Positions 7,849 to 19,317 are shown, counted from the first letter of the stretch. The stretch is DNA of 48,570 nucleotides from an uncultured Actinomycetes bacterium (GCA_903854185.1 CAINVP010000083.1:1-48570), one strand, 5' to 3'. Made by a program: numbers and translations. Notes: a model not told the origin generated them from the sequence alone.

Positions 7849-8691
7849 ATGAGCGAGCTAATGCACTATCAAGTTCGAGGTCTGCCAGGAAGCGTGGCTC
7901 GCACCTACTTCAACGGCAGAAGAGTTGATTATTGGGCACCTGCGGGCGGTAGCGACCGGGTCGTGCTGGCTCACGATGGGCAGAACATCTTTGATAAGAA
8001 GACCGCCACACGAGGGAGAACGTGGGAGCTCGCCCAGCGAGCGATATCAGTCTCTGAGGAGTTCGGAATAACTCCCCCACTTGTTATCGGAACCTTCCAT
8101 AGCGCCTCCGCACAAGACCCATTCGGCCGCGCGAAAGACCTTGCACCCCAGCACCCATTTCAGAATGGGGTCACTCCGATTCTTGGTCGATCCGGCTTCT
8201 GGCAGCGAGAACAACCTTCTTTTCCGTTGGATGAGATTCGCTCTGATCACTATCTCGCTGAGATAGCAGAGGTAATCATCCCTACTATTGCCAAGGCAAC
8301 GGGATCTGAGATTGATTCGCTGAAGTCAGCGATGCTCGGTTCAAGTATGGGTGGATTGGCGACGCTCTACGGAGTGAATAACTACCCACATCGCTTCCAA
8401 ACAGCGCTCGCCTTCTCTCCCCATTGGATAATCGGTGAGAACCCGTTGGTGGATGCGCTTATCACTCCGCTCACTCCTGGAAAGATCTCTCGCCTTTGGA
8501 TGAGCCGTGGGAGTAAAGGCCTCGACAAGGGGTATGAACCCTTTCAAAATTATGCGAATGAATTAGCAATTAAAAATGGTTGGCACTCAGGTGTGAACTT
8601 CATTCATAAGGTCTATCCGCGCACTGGCCATAACGAGCGTTCGTGGAGTAGTTATCTCTCAGAAGCGCTTCGCTTCTGGTTGCATCCTTAA
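7849..8691 (+). CDS. alpha/beta-hydrolase, putative esterase family
   Basis: A 280-residue cytosolic protein of the putative-esterase (Fes/EstD-like) group. An early HDGQNIFD strand-loop (about residues 42-49) is typical of this family. GSSMGG places the nucleophile at Ser166, and the C-terminal GHNERSW supplies the histidine; the acid residue is probably in the SRGSKGLDKG region. No signal peptide, so it acts inside the cell on a small ester or thioester that cannot be named. Its TAA stop interlocks with the TAA stop of the convergent GH13 gene (four shared bases). The start codon directly follows a leaderless-type -10 box. Confidence 0.8.
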   Translation: MSELMHYQVRGLPGSVARTYFNGRRVDYWAPAGGSDRVVLAHDGQNIFDKKTATRGRTWELAQRAISVSEEFGITPPLVIGTFHSASAQDPFGRAKDLAPQHPFQNGVTPILGRSGFWQREQPSFPLDEIRSDHYLAEIAEVIIPTIAKATGSEIDSLKSAMLGSSMGGLATLYGVNNYPHRFQTALAFSPHWIIGENPLVDALITPLTPGKISRLWMSRGSKGLDKGYEPFQNYANELAIKNGWHSGVNFIHKVYPRTGHNERSWSSYLSEALRFWLHP

Positions 8692-10517
8692 TCTCTCTCA
8701 AGCCGCCAGATATGAACGCCTGCACTGTGTGGGCGGAAGTGAATTGCTGCTGCGTGTGAAGTGTCGCCCACTTCGCCACCATCGCCAATTATTAACTCAT
8801 CGAGTCGATAATCATAAGGCGCTAAGTTAATAGCGATATTGCAGACCTCCCGATTGACCACTACGAGAAGTGATTCGCCTTTGCATTCACGCAGGTAGGC
8901 AATGTAATGGCTCTCTGCCGCAACAAAGCGTAGGCCACCTTCAGATAGCGCCTTGCAGTTGCGGCGAAGATGGACGAGAGCGGTAACCAGTCCTAAGAAG
9001 GTGTTATCCCACGAATCCTTATCATCCCAAGGAATTGTGCGGCGAGCATCTTCTCCCCACGCGCCTTCAATACCAATTTCATCGCCCGCGAAGATTGATG
9101 GCACACCTGGATAAGTCATTAAGAGCCCCATCGCAGCAAAGTGGCGAGCCCGATCACCGTTCACGACATTTCTAAATCGGGCGGTATCGTGTGAATCAAG
9201 CAAGATCATGCTCGCATTCAGCGCGCGCCACGGAATACTTGCATTGAACTGCACCATTGATTGCACCAGGGCATCTCCGCCAAATGAGGGGACATCCGTT
9301 GGCAATCCAAAGAAGCCACCCTGCGTATCAGGGTTCTTAGATAACCAACCCCATACGGGGCGCATGAAACCGTTGTAATTCATTGTGCCGTGCCAGCCAA
9401 AACCGTCGAGATCGTTTGGAAAGTTATCGGCATTCTCTGCCACGAGCCATGCATCCGGATTCGCCTCATCCATCGCCTTGCGAATGCCACGAATTACTTC
9501 TTGGTTAATATCTTGACCCCGGAAACGACCGGTCATATTTCCTACATCAATTCGCCAACCAGCCATCCCCTTCTTCGGGCCAACCCAGGTGCGAACAATG
9601 GAGCTCTTTCCTTCATACATGCGGCGACGGAGCTCTGCTGATGAGTAATTTAATTTTGGGAGCGAGGCGAGGCCCCACCAACCCTCATAGCCATGTTCGA
9701 TGCTCTTATCCCAGTAGAAGAAAGAGCGTTCCTTCGACTTCTTATCAGCCAGGGCCTTGCGAATCCAGGGATGGCCGGCACCGCAGTGATTCGTTGTGAG
9801 GTCTCCCATGATGCGAATTCCAGCGCGCTTCGCCTTCTTCTGAAGGCGCTCCATCGCTTCATCGCCACCAAGTACCGGATCCACCTCATCAAAGCTGCTG
9901 GCGTCATAGCGATGGGTAGAGCGTGCGGCGAAGAATGGAGTGAAATAGATTCCGTTTACACCTAAGTCTGTAAGGTGATCTAGCTGTTCGCGAACTCCAT
10001 CGAGGTCACCGCCAAAATACTCCACTCCCGTAGTTGCATCTTTTCCGTTAGGAAGCTCGCTCCATTTACGTGGCACATAAAACTTAGGTAACTTGTACTT
10101 CTTTCCCGATGCAGCGAAGCGGTCAGGAAATATTTGATAGAAGACACTCGACGAGATCCACTTTGGATAAGCCGGCTTTGCAAAGATAGCGAAATCTTGG
10201 GCGCTAGAGACCTCGTTAGGGTGAATGCCCGAAGCATTGAGCCACTCGTACATCTTTGGCCCAGTTAAGAGAAAGCGGTAACGCGAACTCTCATTGATGA
10301 TTGCAACCTTTGCGCTCCACCATTGTTCATTCTCGGTAGCGCTGACAATCTTGAGATCGAAATGACGTGGTTCGCCATCTTGAAAGATGCGAACAAGGAT
10401 AGATGTTGCCCCGTAGCCCTTAGGAGTGCGAACGCGAAGTTCAACCTCTTCGCCCAACTTTGGCGCAGCGTTACTTACATATAACGGACTTCCATCGTGA
10501 TGAGGTGTTCTTTCCAC
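8688..10517 (-). CDS. glycoside hydrolase family 13 (neopullulanase/maltodextrin glucosidase-like)
   Basis: A 609-residue alpha-amylase-superfamily enzyme. Residues 1-120 form an N-terminal beta-sandwich, the (beta/alpha)8 barrel begins at SSVFYQIFPDRF, and a C-terminal beta domain ends the chain. Conserved regions: GDLTTNH (about 239-244), GWRIDVGN with nucleophile Asp324, LVAEN with acid/base Glu361, and LLDSHDT with Asp444. There is no signal peptide, so it probably degrades imported or stored maltodextrins in the cytoplasm. The length and N-terminal domain fit the neopullulanase/MalZ group. The start is GTG at 10517, with AGAGG eight bases upstream. A MalK-type ATPase at 18173 could serve sugar uptake, but the genes are not linked. 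Confidence 0.88.
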   Translation of the reverse strand: MERTPHHDGSPLYVSNAAPKLGEEVELRVRTPKGYGATSILVRIFQDGEPRHFDLKIVSATENEQWWSAKVAIINESSRYRFLLTGPKMYEWLNASGIHPNEVSSAQDFAIFAKPAYPKWISSSVFYQIFPDRFAASGKKYKLPKFYVPRKWSELPNGKDATTGVEYFGGDLDGVREQLDHLTDLGVNGIYFTPFFAARSTHRYDASSFDEVDPVLGGDEAMERLQKKAKRAGIRIMGDLTTNHCGAGHPWIRKALADKKSKERSFFYWDKSIEHGYEGWWGLASLPKLNYSSAELRRRMYEGKSSIVRTWVGPKKGMAGWRIDVGNMTGRFRGQDINQEVIRGIRKAMDEANPDAWLVAENADNFPNDLDGFGWHGTMNYNGFMRPVWGWLSKNPDTQGGFFGLPTDVPSFGGDALVQSMVQFNASIPWRALNASMILLDSHDTARFRNVVNGDRARHFAAMGLLMTYPGVPSIFAGDEIGIEGAWGEDARRTIPWDDKDSWDNTFLGLVTALVHLRRNCKALSEGGLRFVAAESHYIAYLRECKGESLLVVVNREVCNIAINLAPYDYRLDELIIGDGGEVGDTSHAAAIHFRPHSAGVHIWRLERD

Positions 10518-10558
10518 TCCTCATTCCTCTCTGAACGTTATTACTAGATCAGGCGCGA

Positions 10559-11674
10559 CTAGCTGTGTAGTGCCGCGACGCTCTCATCCCAACCCTGTAC
10601 ATCGCTGGCACTACGTGGGCCATGACCGATGTAACGAGCTGATGGGCGAACCAAGCGACCCGTACGCTTCTGCTCGAGGATATGTGCTGACCAACCTGCA
10701 GTGCGTGCACATGTAAACATTGAGGTGAACAATGGCGCTGGAACTTCAGCGAAATCAAGGATGATTGCCGCCCAGAACTCAACATTTGTCTCAAGGACTC
10801 GCTCTGGATGGCGCTCGTGTAACTCTGCAAGTGCTGCCTTCTCAAGTGCTAGTGCAACCTCATAACGTGGCGCACCTAACTCTTGCGCTGTGCGACGCAG
10901 TGTACGAGCACGTGGATCCTCTGCGCGGTAGACGCGATGGCCAAAGCCCATCAAACGCTCGCCACGATCCATGATGCCCTTCACATAAGCGCGGGCATCA
11001 CCTGACTTTTCAACTTCTTCAATCATTCCAAGTACGCGTGATGGCGCGCCACCGTGAAGTGGGCCAGACATCGCACCAATTGCGCCGGACATGGAGGCAG
11101 CAACATCTGCACCAGTAGAGGCAATAACGCGAGCGGTAAAGGTAGAGGCATTCATTCCATGCTCAGCTGCAGAGACGAAGTATGCATCGATAGCGCGTAC
11201 ATGCTTTGGATCTGGCTCTCCACGCCAACGAATCATCATGCGCTCTGTAACAGTATGCGCCTTATCAATTTCAGATTGTGGGACTGGTGGGAGCACGACA
11301 CCACGGGCTGCTTGCGCCAGATATGAGAGTACGGTGACTGATGTGCGAGCGAGATCGCTACGGGCTTCTTCATCAGAGATATCTAGGAGTGGCTTGAATC
11401 CCCAAGCAGGAGCGAGCATCGCGATTGCAGATTGAATATCTACACGAACATCACCGGAGTGAACAGGAAGCGGAAATGCTTCTGCTGGTGGCAGGCCAGG
11501 GTTGAATTGATCATCGACGAGTAGCCCCCAAGCGTTGCCGAATGAGACGCGACCAACGAGGTCTTCAATATCTACGCCACGGTAACGGAGCGCGCTACCC
11601 TCTTTATCTGGCTCGGCAATCGTTGATTCAAATGCAATAACGCCTTCGAGACCTGGCTTGAAATCATCCGACAC
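10559..11674 (-). CDS. citA: citrate synthase, actinobacterial CitA type
   Basis: A 371-residue citrate synthase-family enzyme condensing oxaloacetate and acetyl-CoA. Visible active-site segments are the His of HGMNAS, the His of GAMSGPLHGGAP, the His of GFGHRVYRAEDPRA, and the Asp of NVEFWAAIILD. The length and the N-terminal GLEGVIAFESTIAEPDKEG match the shorter actinobacterial 'citrate synthase 2' (CitA) rather than the GltA type. A 2-methylcitrate synthase activity cannot be excluded, but no propionate genes are nearby. The start is GTG at 11674, with GGGAG seven bases upstream. Divergent from pdxH across 141 bases. Confidence 0.88.
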   Translation of the reverse strand: MSDDFKPGLEGVIAFESTIAEPDKEGSALRYRGVDIEDLVGRVSFGNAWGLLVDDQFNPGLPPAEAFPLPVHSGDVRVDIQSAIAMLAPAWGFKPLLDISDEEARSDLARTSVTVLSYLAQAARGVVLPPVPQSEIDKAHTVTERMMIRWRGEPDPKHVRAIDAYFVSAAEHGMNASTFTARVIASTGADVAASMSGAIGAMSGPLHGGAPSRVLGMIEEVEKSGDARAYVKGIMDRGERLMGFGHRVYRAEDPRARTLRRTAQELGAPRYEVALALEKAALAELHERHPERVLETNVEFWAAIILDFAEVPAPLFTSMFTCARTAGWSAHILEQKRTGRLVRPSARYIGHGPRSASDVQGWDESVAALHS

Positions 11675-11815
11675 GTGAAACTCCCCTGTAATCGTCCGCG
11701 CCTACATCACTGGAGGCATGCCCCTATTCTGCCCCTAGCCGCCTAGTGCTACCAACCCAATTCGGTTAGATTTACCGGGCGGACCCTCATACAGAAAGTG
11801 ACCTGTAATACATTT

Positions 11816-12469
11816 ATGGATAATCCAATAGAACGAGAGCAGATTCGGGCGATGCGCCGCTCATACGGCGAGGCTGGGTTGGGCGAGGTCGATCCTGACC
11901 CAATCAAGCAGTTCCTCCATTGGCTCGCCCAGGCCCACGAAAACCCGGTCATTGTTGAAGCAAATGCGATGGTCCTTTCTACCGGTGGCGGCGAAGATCT
12001 CACCTCACGAACTGTTCTACTAAAAGATGTGACAGCGGCAGGTTTCTCGTTCTTCACAAATTATGAATCGCGTAAAGCGAAGGCAATTGCAAGTTCTGAG
12101 CAGGTAGCCCTTCTCTTCCCTTGGTATGCAATGGAACGACAAGTGCTGATTCAAGGCGTTGCAACAAAGGTAAGTGCGGCCGATAGCGATGCTTACTTCG
12201 CATCGCGTCCATGGGGAAGCAAAATCGGCGCATGGGCAAGTACGCAATCAGAAGTTTTAGATGAGCGCACCTCATTAGAGGCACGCTACGCAGAGTTTGC
12301 AGAGAAGTTCCCGGAAGGTAGCGATGTTCCTCGTCCACCTTACTGGGGCGGCTATGTAGTGCAACCCACTACTATTGAGCTCTGGCAGGGGCGGTATTCA
12401 AGGTTGCATGACCGCGTGAGATATATCCAGAGCAATGGCGCTTGGAAGACAATTCGACTATTCCCATAA
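11816..12469 (+). CDS. pdxH: pyridoxine/pyridoxamine 5'-phosphate oxidase
   Basis: A 217-residue FMN flavoprotein making pyridoxal 5'-phosphate. Signature blocks are RRSYGEAGL, SSRTVLLKD-like LTSRTVLLKDV, FFTNYESRKA, LFPWYAMERQV, SRPWGSKIGAWAS and the C-terminal PTTIELWQGR...LHDRVRY. Length is normal for the family. The ATG at 11816 is chosen over an in-frame GTG at 11798 because family proteins start near here. The upstream gap (11675-11815) is A/T-rich near the start, with TGTAAT six bases before the ATG, a weak leaderless -10 candidate. Its product serves the PLP enzymes SerC (next gene) and alanine racemase in this window. Confidence 0.93.
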   Translation: MDNPIEREQIRAMRRSYGEAGLGEVDPDPIKQFLHWLAQAHENPVIVEANAMVLSTGGGEDLTSRTVLLKDVTAAGFSFFTNYESRKAKAIASSEQVALLFPWYAMERQVLIQGVATKVSAADSDAYFASRPWGSKIGAWASTQSEVLDERTSLEARYAEFAEKFPEGSDVPRPPYWGGYVVQPTTIELWQGRYSRLHDRVRYIQSNGAWKTIRLFP

Positions 12470-12518
12470 TTATTCCGGGAATGGCGATCCATTGATGAAC
12501 GAGCGAGTGAATGGGTAA

Positions 12519-13643
<1,125 letters not shown>

Positions 13644-14903
13644 TTAACTCCGCTCGTAGAACGACTCGAGCACATCCTCGGTCTTAATACTCACCGGGGT
13701 TCTCAGTTCGCTACGTAGCACCGCATAAGTAATCGCGGTTGCTGCCGCTGTAATGCCGCCGCAGAGGGCTATCGTCTGACGTATTCCTATCTCAACAGTG
13801 ATCCAGCCGATGAGGGGAGAGAAGAAGGGTGAGCCGCCCATAAAGACCATGAGATAGATGCCCATGACGCGGCCGCGAATTTGTGGGTCACTCGTGCGCT
13901 GGACATACGAATTGGCGGCAATCATCGTGGTGAGCGCTGTTGCCCCACAAATTGGCAGCGCCAATGCATAGATGAGGAAGTTTGGGGCGAGCGAGGAGAG
14001 TGCAACTACAGATCCAAAGAGGGTTGCAAAGGCCATGATGAACTTAGCGGAGCGCTTTGTATCTAACTTCGCTGACAATAACGCCGCTGAGAGCGAACCG
14101 ATAGCAAGTATCGTCCCAAGGAAACCAAATGTGGCTGGACCTTTATGAAAGATATTCTTCGCCATCAGGGCGTTATAAATTTGGAAATTCAAGCCGAACG
14201 TTCCAGCGAAGAAGACGGTACACATCACCGCTATCAAATCTCGGCGCGCTCTCACATATCGCAGCCCCTCACGAACTTTGCCTTGTGACTTCTCTTTAAG
14301 ATCTACAAAGAGGTCCGATTCGCGAATTACTAGGAGGGAGAGAATCACAAAGAGATAGGAGAGCGCATTGAGAATAAAGGAGGGTCCCGTATGAAAGGCA
14401 GCAATCAACAGGCCTGAGATACCTGGCCCAATAAGCCGTCCGGCATTGAAATTTGCCGAGTTAAGACTAATCGCATTTGCAAGATCACTCTTGCCCACCA
14501 TCTCAGCGGTAAATGCCTGACGAACTGGCGCATCGATTGCACCGAAGGCGCCGAGGGCAAAGGCCAAGAGATAGACATGCCACATCTGCACATTATGAGT
14601 AATGACCAGTAGTCCAAGTATGAGCGAGGTTAATCCCCCACCCACGTTAGTAAAGATCAAGAGCTTGCGTTTATTGAGCCGATCAGCAAGTGCGCCCGCC
14701 CAGATACTAAAGAGGAATGATGGGAGAAATTGCAGGCCGGTAACTAAGCCGAGATCTCTACCACTTCCTGTTAACTCGAGAACTAGCCAATCCTGGGCAA
14801 TGCGCTGCGCCCATGAGCCGATATTTGAGACGGCGTTGGAGAAGAAGAGCAATCTGAAGTTTCTATGACGGAATGATCGCAATGACCCCGTCTCGTTAAC
14901 CAC
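13644..14903 (-). CDS. MFS transporter (MFS_3/EntS-like exporter)
   Basis: A 419-residue major facilitator with about twelve helices. The N terminus (SFRHRNFRLLFFSNAVSNIGSWAQRIAQDWLVLELTG, shortened here to its first segments) and the loop GALADRLNKRK resemble the MFS_3/EntS group of exporters. A substrate cannot be assigned; siderophore, drug or metabolite efflux are all possible. The start is GTG at 14903, six bases after a TAGACT box, pointing to a leaderless transcript. The stop directly abuts the serC stop. In other actinobacteria a similar transporter occurs near serC, cold-shock and DUF3027 genes, so this is part of a conserved neighbourhood rather than an insertion. Confidence 0.82.
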   Translation of the reverse strand: MVNETGSLRSFRHRNFRLLFFSNAVSNIGSWAQRIAQDWLVLELTGSGRDLGLVTGLQFLPSFLFSIWAGALADRLNKRKLLIFTNVGGGLTSLILGLLVITHNVQMWHVYLLAFALGAFGAIDAPVRQAFTAEMVGKSDLANAISLNSANFNAGRLIGPGISGLLIAAFHTGPSFILNALSYLFVILSLLVIRESDLFVDLKEKSQGKVREGLRYVRARRDLIAVMCTVFFAGTFGLNFQIYNALMAKNIFHKGPATFGFLGTILAIGSLSAALLSAKLDTKRSAKFIMAFATLFGSVVALSSLAPNFLIYALALPICGATALTTMIAANSYVQRTSDPQIRGRVMGIYLMVFMGGSPFFSPLIGWITVEIGIRQTIALCGGITAAATAITYAVLRSELRTPVSIKTEDVLESFYERS

Positions 14904-14909
14904 TGTGCG

Positions 14910-14915
14910 AGTCTA
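14910..14915 (-). promoter_or_regulatory. putative -10 box, leaderless promoter of the MFS gene
   Basis: On the minus strand TAGACT ends exactly six bases before the GTG at 14903. There is no Shine-Dalgarno. The same TAGACT hexamer precedes the helicase and SDR genes. Confidence 0.55.
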
Positions 14916-14934
14916 ACTCGTTAGGTGGACGGTG

Positions 14935-14940
14935 TACCCT
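14935..14940 (+). promoter_or_regulatory. putative -10 box, leaderless promoter of the small membrane protein gene
   Basis: TACCCT ends seven bases before the ATG at 14948, with no ribosome binding site between. It is back-to-back with the MFS promoter in a 44-base gap. Confidence 0.45.
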
Positions 14941-14947
14941 TCAGATT

Positions 14948-15136
14948 ATGGGCACAACGGTTCGAGTACTTCTCTCCGGAATCTCACTCTGGATTGTTGC
15001 TCTCGTCATTGAATTACTTCGCGGTGCAACCAACACTTCGCTCTGGATCTGCATCGTTGGCGCTGCGCTAGGAGTCATAGGACTCATCTATTCAATTCGC
15101 CGGTTGCGGCGAGAAACACTACAGAAGAGAAGTTAG
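14948..15136 (+). CDS. small two-helix membrane protein (DUF2530-like)
   Basis: A 62-residue protein with two membrane helices (about residues 5-22 and 30-48) separated by a short polar loop, ending in a basic tail (RRLRRETLQKRS). Size, topology and position beside cold-shock, DUF3027, MFS and serC genes fit the actinobacterial DUF2530 family, though the match is by general character only. Function unknown. It has a leaderless-type promoter, and its TAG stop overlaps the stop of the convergent cold-shock gene by four bases. Confidence 0.55.
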   Translation: MGTTVRVLLSGISLWIVALVIELLRGATNTSLWICIVGAALGVIGLIYSIRRLRRETLQKRS

Positions 15137-15516
15137 CCGTCGATCTGGCCGGCGATACCCTTAAGTACCTTTGCTAAGCGGGTGGCATCAGGGCCAGTTG
15201 GATAACGCCCATGGCGAAGTCCATTACCGACCTTATCGAGCAATTTGATTGTATCTTCAATGATTGTTGCAAGATCATCGGCCGCCATGCGAGTGTTAGC
15301 GACAACAGATGCAGGTTCATCGATGAGTCGGACCGTTAAAGCTTGTGGCCCTTTCTTTCCCTCAGCAACGCTGAACTCCATCTTTGTCCCAGGTTTTACT
15401 GATGGCACACCGGCAGGTAGAGCAGAGGCAGCGAGATAAACATCTTCGCCCTCTTCAGATGAGATGAAGCCAAAACCCTTTTCGAGGCTAAACCATTTGA
15501 CGCGACCGATAGGCAT
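15133..15516 (-). CDS. cold-shock domain protein with C-terminal extension
   Basis: A 127-residue protein. Residues 1-65 are a cold-shock OB-fold with the RNA-binding motifs GRVKWFSLEKGFGFI (RNP1, KGFGFI) and DVYLAASAL (in place of DVFVHYSAI). The Val-Tyr-Leu version lacks the usual His of RNP2. The C-terminal 60 residues (about 66-127) are a helical extension seen in the longer actinobacterial CspB-type proteins. It probably binds single-stranded RNA or DNA as a chaperone. The start ATG has AAGGAG five bases upstream. It is followed on the opposite strand by an interlocking stop. Located next to DUF3027 and groEL2, a grouping also seen in other actinobacteria. Confidence 0.88.
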   Translation of the reverse strand: MPIGRVKWFSLEKGFGFISSEEGEDVYLAASALPAGVPSVKPGTKMEFSVAEGKKGPQALTVRLIDEPASVVANTRMAADDLATIIEDTIKLLDKVGNGLRHGRYPTGPDATRLAKVLKGIAGQIDG

Positions 15517-15598
15517 TGTGACTCCTTCATTTTCTAGTACTGGGATATTTTAACGGGGAAGCGGGTTGTGCTGGGTTCAATTACGGTCAATTATCGAC

Positions 15599-16279
15599 CT
15601 ACTCAGTGACAACCATGGCTTCCGAGTGGGCGCCGCAGCCGTGATCGACTGCTACGACGCGGGCATCATCGGGAGCGAGCGCATTTGCGCAGACTCCGAA
15701 GGCGGTTCGAAGCGCCCCTGAGATTGGAATAAAGAAGCCGCATGATTGGCAGGGCTTGGGGGCGTAATTTGCCATCGGCGTATTCGGCCCGCGATCTCCT
15801 TCGTGCCAACGCTTAGCGGCCGCATCGCGCCCGACAATGGAGAGAACGCGTGCTCGCCCGAGACCAAATTCAAAGAGTTGGGCGTTATCAAGGTCTTCAT
15901 CGCCTGGGAGCGCCGCAAGGCCTGGAACCAAACGCTCGTCATCAGCTGAGGTAGGGATGACATCACCAATACCAACATCGCCAGGTTGCAAGCGGTTCTT
16001 GTAAGGAACCCACTCTGGTGCAAGAAGTGCACCCTCACCCGGTAGGAGTACTACATCGCAGATTGTTGTTTCTGCATCATCATCAACACGAATTGCTGTT
16101 ACTGCCCAACTCCACCCGACATAGCCAGGAAGGGAGCTCTGGAAGAGATAGGTGGCGACACGCTCTTCCGAATCAAAATCGATCGAGAGAAGTTCACCGA
16201 CCACTGAAGGATTTTGGGCGTCCTCCAACGCAGCTGCACGAGCACGTGCAGCTGCGTTGAATGGATCGCGAATCTCCAA
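15599..16279 (-). CDS. DUF3027 family protein
   Basis: A 226-residue actinobacterial protein. The core shows PGYVGWSWAVTAIRV, VVLLPGEGALLAPEWVPY, LQPGDVGIGD and the DDERLVPG segment, all hallmarks of DUF3027. The C-terminal third carries CQSCGF, a later Cys, and GCGAHSE, which may bind a metal. Function unknown. The only plausible start is TTG at 16279, because the codon immediately before is the groEL2 stop (TAA). Translation therefore probably depends on ribosomes finishing groEL2. It would thus rise with GroEL2 under stress; this is inference. Confidence 0.75.
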   Translation of the reverse strand: MEIRDPFNAAARARAAALEDAQNPSVVGELLSIDFDSEERVATYLFQSSLPGYVGWSWAVTAIRVDDDAETTICDVVLLPGEGALLAPEWVPYKNRLQPGDVGIGDVIPTSADDERLVPGLAALPGDEDLDNAQLFEFGLGRARVLSIVGRDAAAKRWHEGDRGPNTPMANYAPKPCQSCGFFIPISGALRTAFGVCANALAPDDARVVAVDHGCGAHSEAMVVTE

Positions 16280-17908
<1,629 letters not shown>

Positions 17909-17947
17909 CTATCTAGATTTCACACTGATTCAAGCTGGGCTGATTTT

Positions 17948-17974
17948 TTAGCACTCTAGCCCGGTGAGTGATAA
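17948..17974 (-). promoter_or_regulatory. CIRCE operator (HrcA binding site) upstream of groEL2
   Basis: TTAGCACTC, nine bases, GAGTGATAA: the classical inverted repeat TTAGCACTC-N9-GAGTGCTAA with one mismatch. It lies about 50 bases before groEL2 and is expected to bind HrcA for heat-shock control. Confidence 0.92.
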
Positions 17975-18018
17975 CCCAAATTTACCGACTTTCTATTCCC
18001 CGTCATAATCAAGGGACG

Positions 18019-18038
18019 CCCACCCCACCCCCACCCCC
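18019..18038 (-). other. G-quadruplex motif upstream of groEL2
   Basis: The plus strand has C-runs of 3, 4, 5 and 5 separated by single A residues. On the minus strand this is four G-runs with one-base T loops, the most stable type of parallel quadruplex. It sits about 45 bases beyond the CIRCE, on the groEL2 coding strand, and about 135 bases upstream of the ABC ATPase start. Confidence 0.85.
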
Positions 18039-18172
18039 TGCAGGCGGGAGGTAGACCCCCTATCTGGGACCCAGGTTCGCTACAGTGTCCCTTAATCGGG
18101 GCAATGGCGCCCTGAGTTTCCACTCCCAAGGATCGTCGGGCACGTACCTGCCCGGAGAAGGAGATACCGTAA

Positions 18173-19258
18173 ATGGCATCTGTCGTATTCGAAAATGCAT
18201 CACGCATCTACCCAGGCACAACTAAGCCGGCTGTAGATAAGCTCAATCTCACCGTTAATGATGGTGAGTTCCTCGTCCTCGTTGGCCCTTCAGGTTGCGG
18301 TAAGTCAACATCACTCCGCATGCTCGCTGGCCTAGAAGAGGTAGATACCGGTTCAATCCGTATCGGAGACCGCGATGTAACAAACGTTGCACCAAAAGAT
18401 CGCGATATCGCGATGGTCTTCCAGTCATACGCTCTCTATCCACATATGTCAGTTGCAGAGAACATGGGCTTCGCGCTCAAGATCGCTGGCGTCGATAAAG
18501 AGGAGCGGGATCGTCGCGTTCTTGAAGCCGCAAAGTTGCTCGACCTCGAGCCATACCTTGATCGTAAGCCAAAGGCACTTTCCGGCGGACAGCGCCAGCG
18601 CGTAGCAATGGGTCGCGCGATTGTTCGCGAGCCTCAGGTCTTCTTGATGGATGAGCCACTCTCTAACCTTGATGCAAAGCTCCGCGTAGCAACACGTACC
18701 CAGATCGCAGCGCTTCAACGTCGTCTTGGAATCACAACTGTTTATGTAACGCACGACCAGGTCGAAGCAATGACCATGGGTGATCGCGTTGCAGTGCTTA
18801 AGGATGGCCTCCTTATGCAAGTTGATACACCACGTAATCTTTACGAGAACCCAGCAAACGCTTTCGTTGCCGGCTTCATCGGCTCACCAGCGATGAACCT
18901 ACTCAACGCACCTGTCTCAGGTGGCAAGGCGATGCTCGGAGATTTGGCTATCGATGTACCAGCAAACGCTGGCCTGGAGGTCACAGTAGGCGTTCGCCCA
19001 GAGGCATTTGTTCCGGCAGCAACTGGCTTCCATGTAACAGTTGAAGTCGTTGAAGAGCTTGGTGCTGATGCATTTGTCTACGGCAAGCCAAATGATCCAA
19101 TTGTGAAGTTTGCAAACGCGATCGATGAAGGCGCACAGGTTATCGTCCGCTGGGATCCAAAGAACCCACCTAAGCCAGGCGATGTCATTACTGTCGGTGT
19201 CAACCAGGCAGCAGTTCACCTCTTTGATGCTGCAACCGGTGAGCGTCTTATCAAGTAA
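18173..19258 (+). CDS. sugar ABC transporter ATP-binding protein (MalK/UgpC/MsiK type)
   Basis: A 361-residue ATPase. Walker A GPSGCGKST (about 38-46), Q-loop FQSYALYP, signature LSGGQ (136-140), Walker B FLMDEP (about 157-162) and the H-loop YVTHDQ are intact. The C-terminal 120 residues form the regulatory/TOBE domain typical of carbohydrate importers. No permease or binding protein is adjacent, so it may energise several sugar importers, as MsiK does in streptomycetes. AAGGAG lies nine bases before the ATG. The 198-base upstream region contains the quadruplex motif and a six-bp hairpin (18137-18154) right before the ribosome binding site. A strong terminator follows. Confidence 0.88.
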   Translation: MASVVFENASRIYPGTTKPAVDKLNLTVNDGEFLVLVGPSGCGKSTSLRMLAGLEEVDTGSIRIGDRDVTNVAPKDRDIAMVFQSYALYPHMSVAENMGFALKIAGVDKEERDRRVLEAAKLLDLEPYLDRKPKALSGGQRQRVAMGRAIVREPQVFLMDEPLSNLDAKLRVATRTQIAALQRRLGITTVYVTHDQVEAMTMGDRVAVLKDGLLMQVDTPRNLYENPANAFVAGFIGSPAMNLLNAPVSGGKAMLGDLAIDVPANAGLEVTVGVRPEAFVPAATGFHVTVEVVEELGADAFVYGKPNDPIVKFANAIDEGAQVIVRWDPKNPPKPGDVITVGVNQAAVHLFDAATGERLIK

Positions 19259-19270
19259 CTTATCCAATAA

Positions 19271-19300
19271 AAAACCCCGCTACTGATGTAGCGGGGTTTT
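19271..19300. terminator. bidirectional intrinsic terminator
   Basis: AAAACCCCGCTAC pairs with GTAGCGGGGTTTT around a TGAT loop, followed by T residues on the plus strand and preceded by A residues. It lies between the convergent ABC ATPase and icd genes. Confidence 0.93.
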
Positions 19301-19317
19301 TTATTACTACTAATCAG

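Noticed and set aside
10559-11674. 2-methylcitrate synthase instead of citrate synthase
   Set aside because: No prpB/prpD neighbours, and the sequence fits the CitA group; still not fully excluded.
11675-11815. Small RNA or riboswitch between citA and pdxH
   Set aside because: No stable conserved fold or terminator could be recognised; the gap only needs to hold two divergent promoters.
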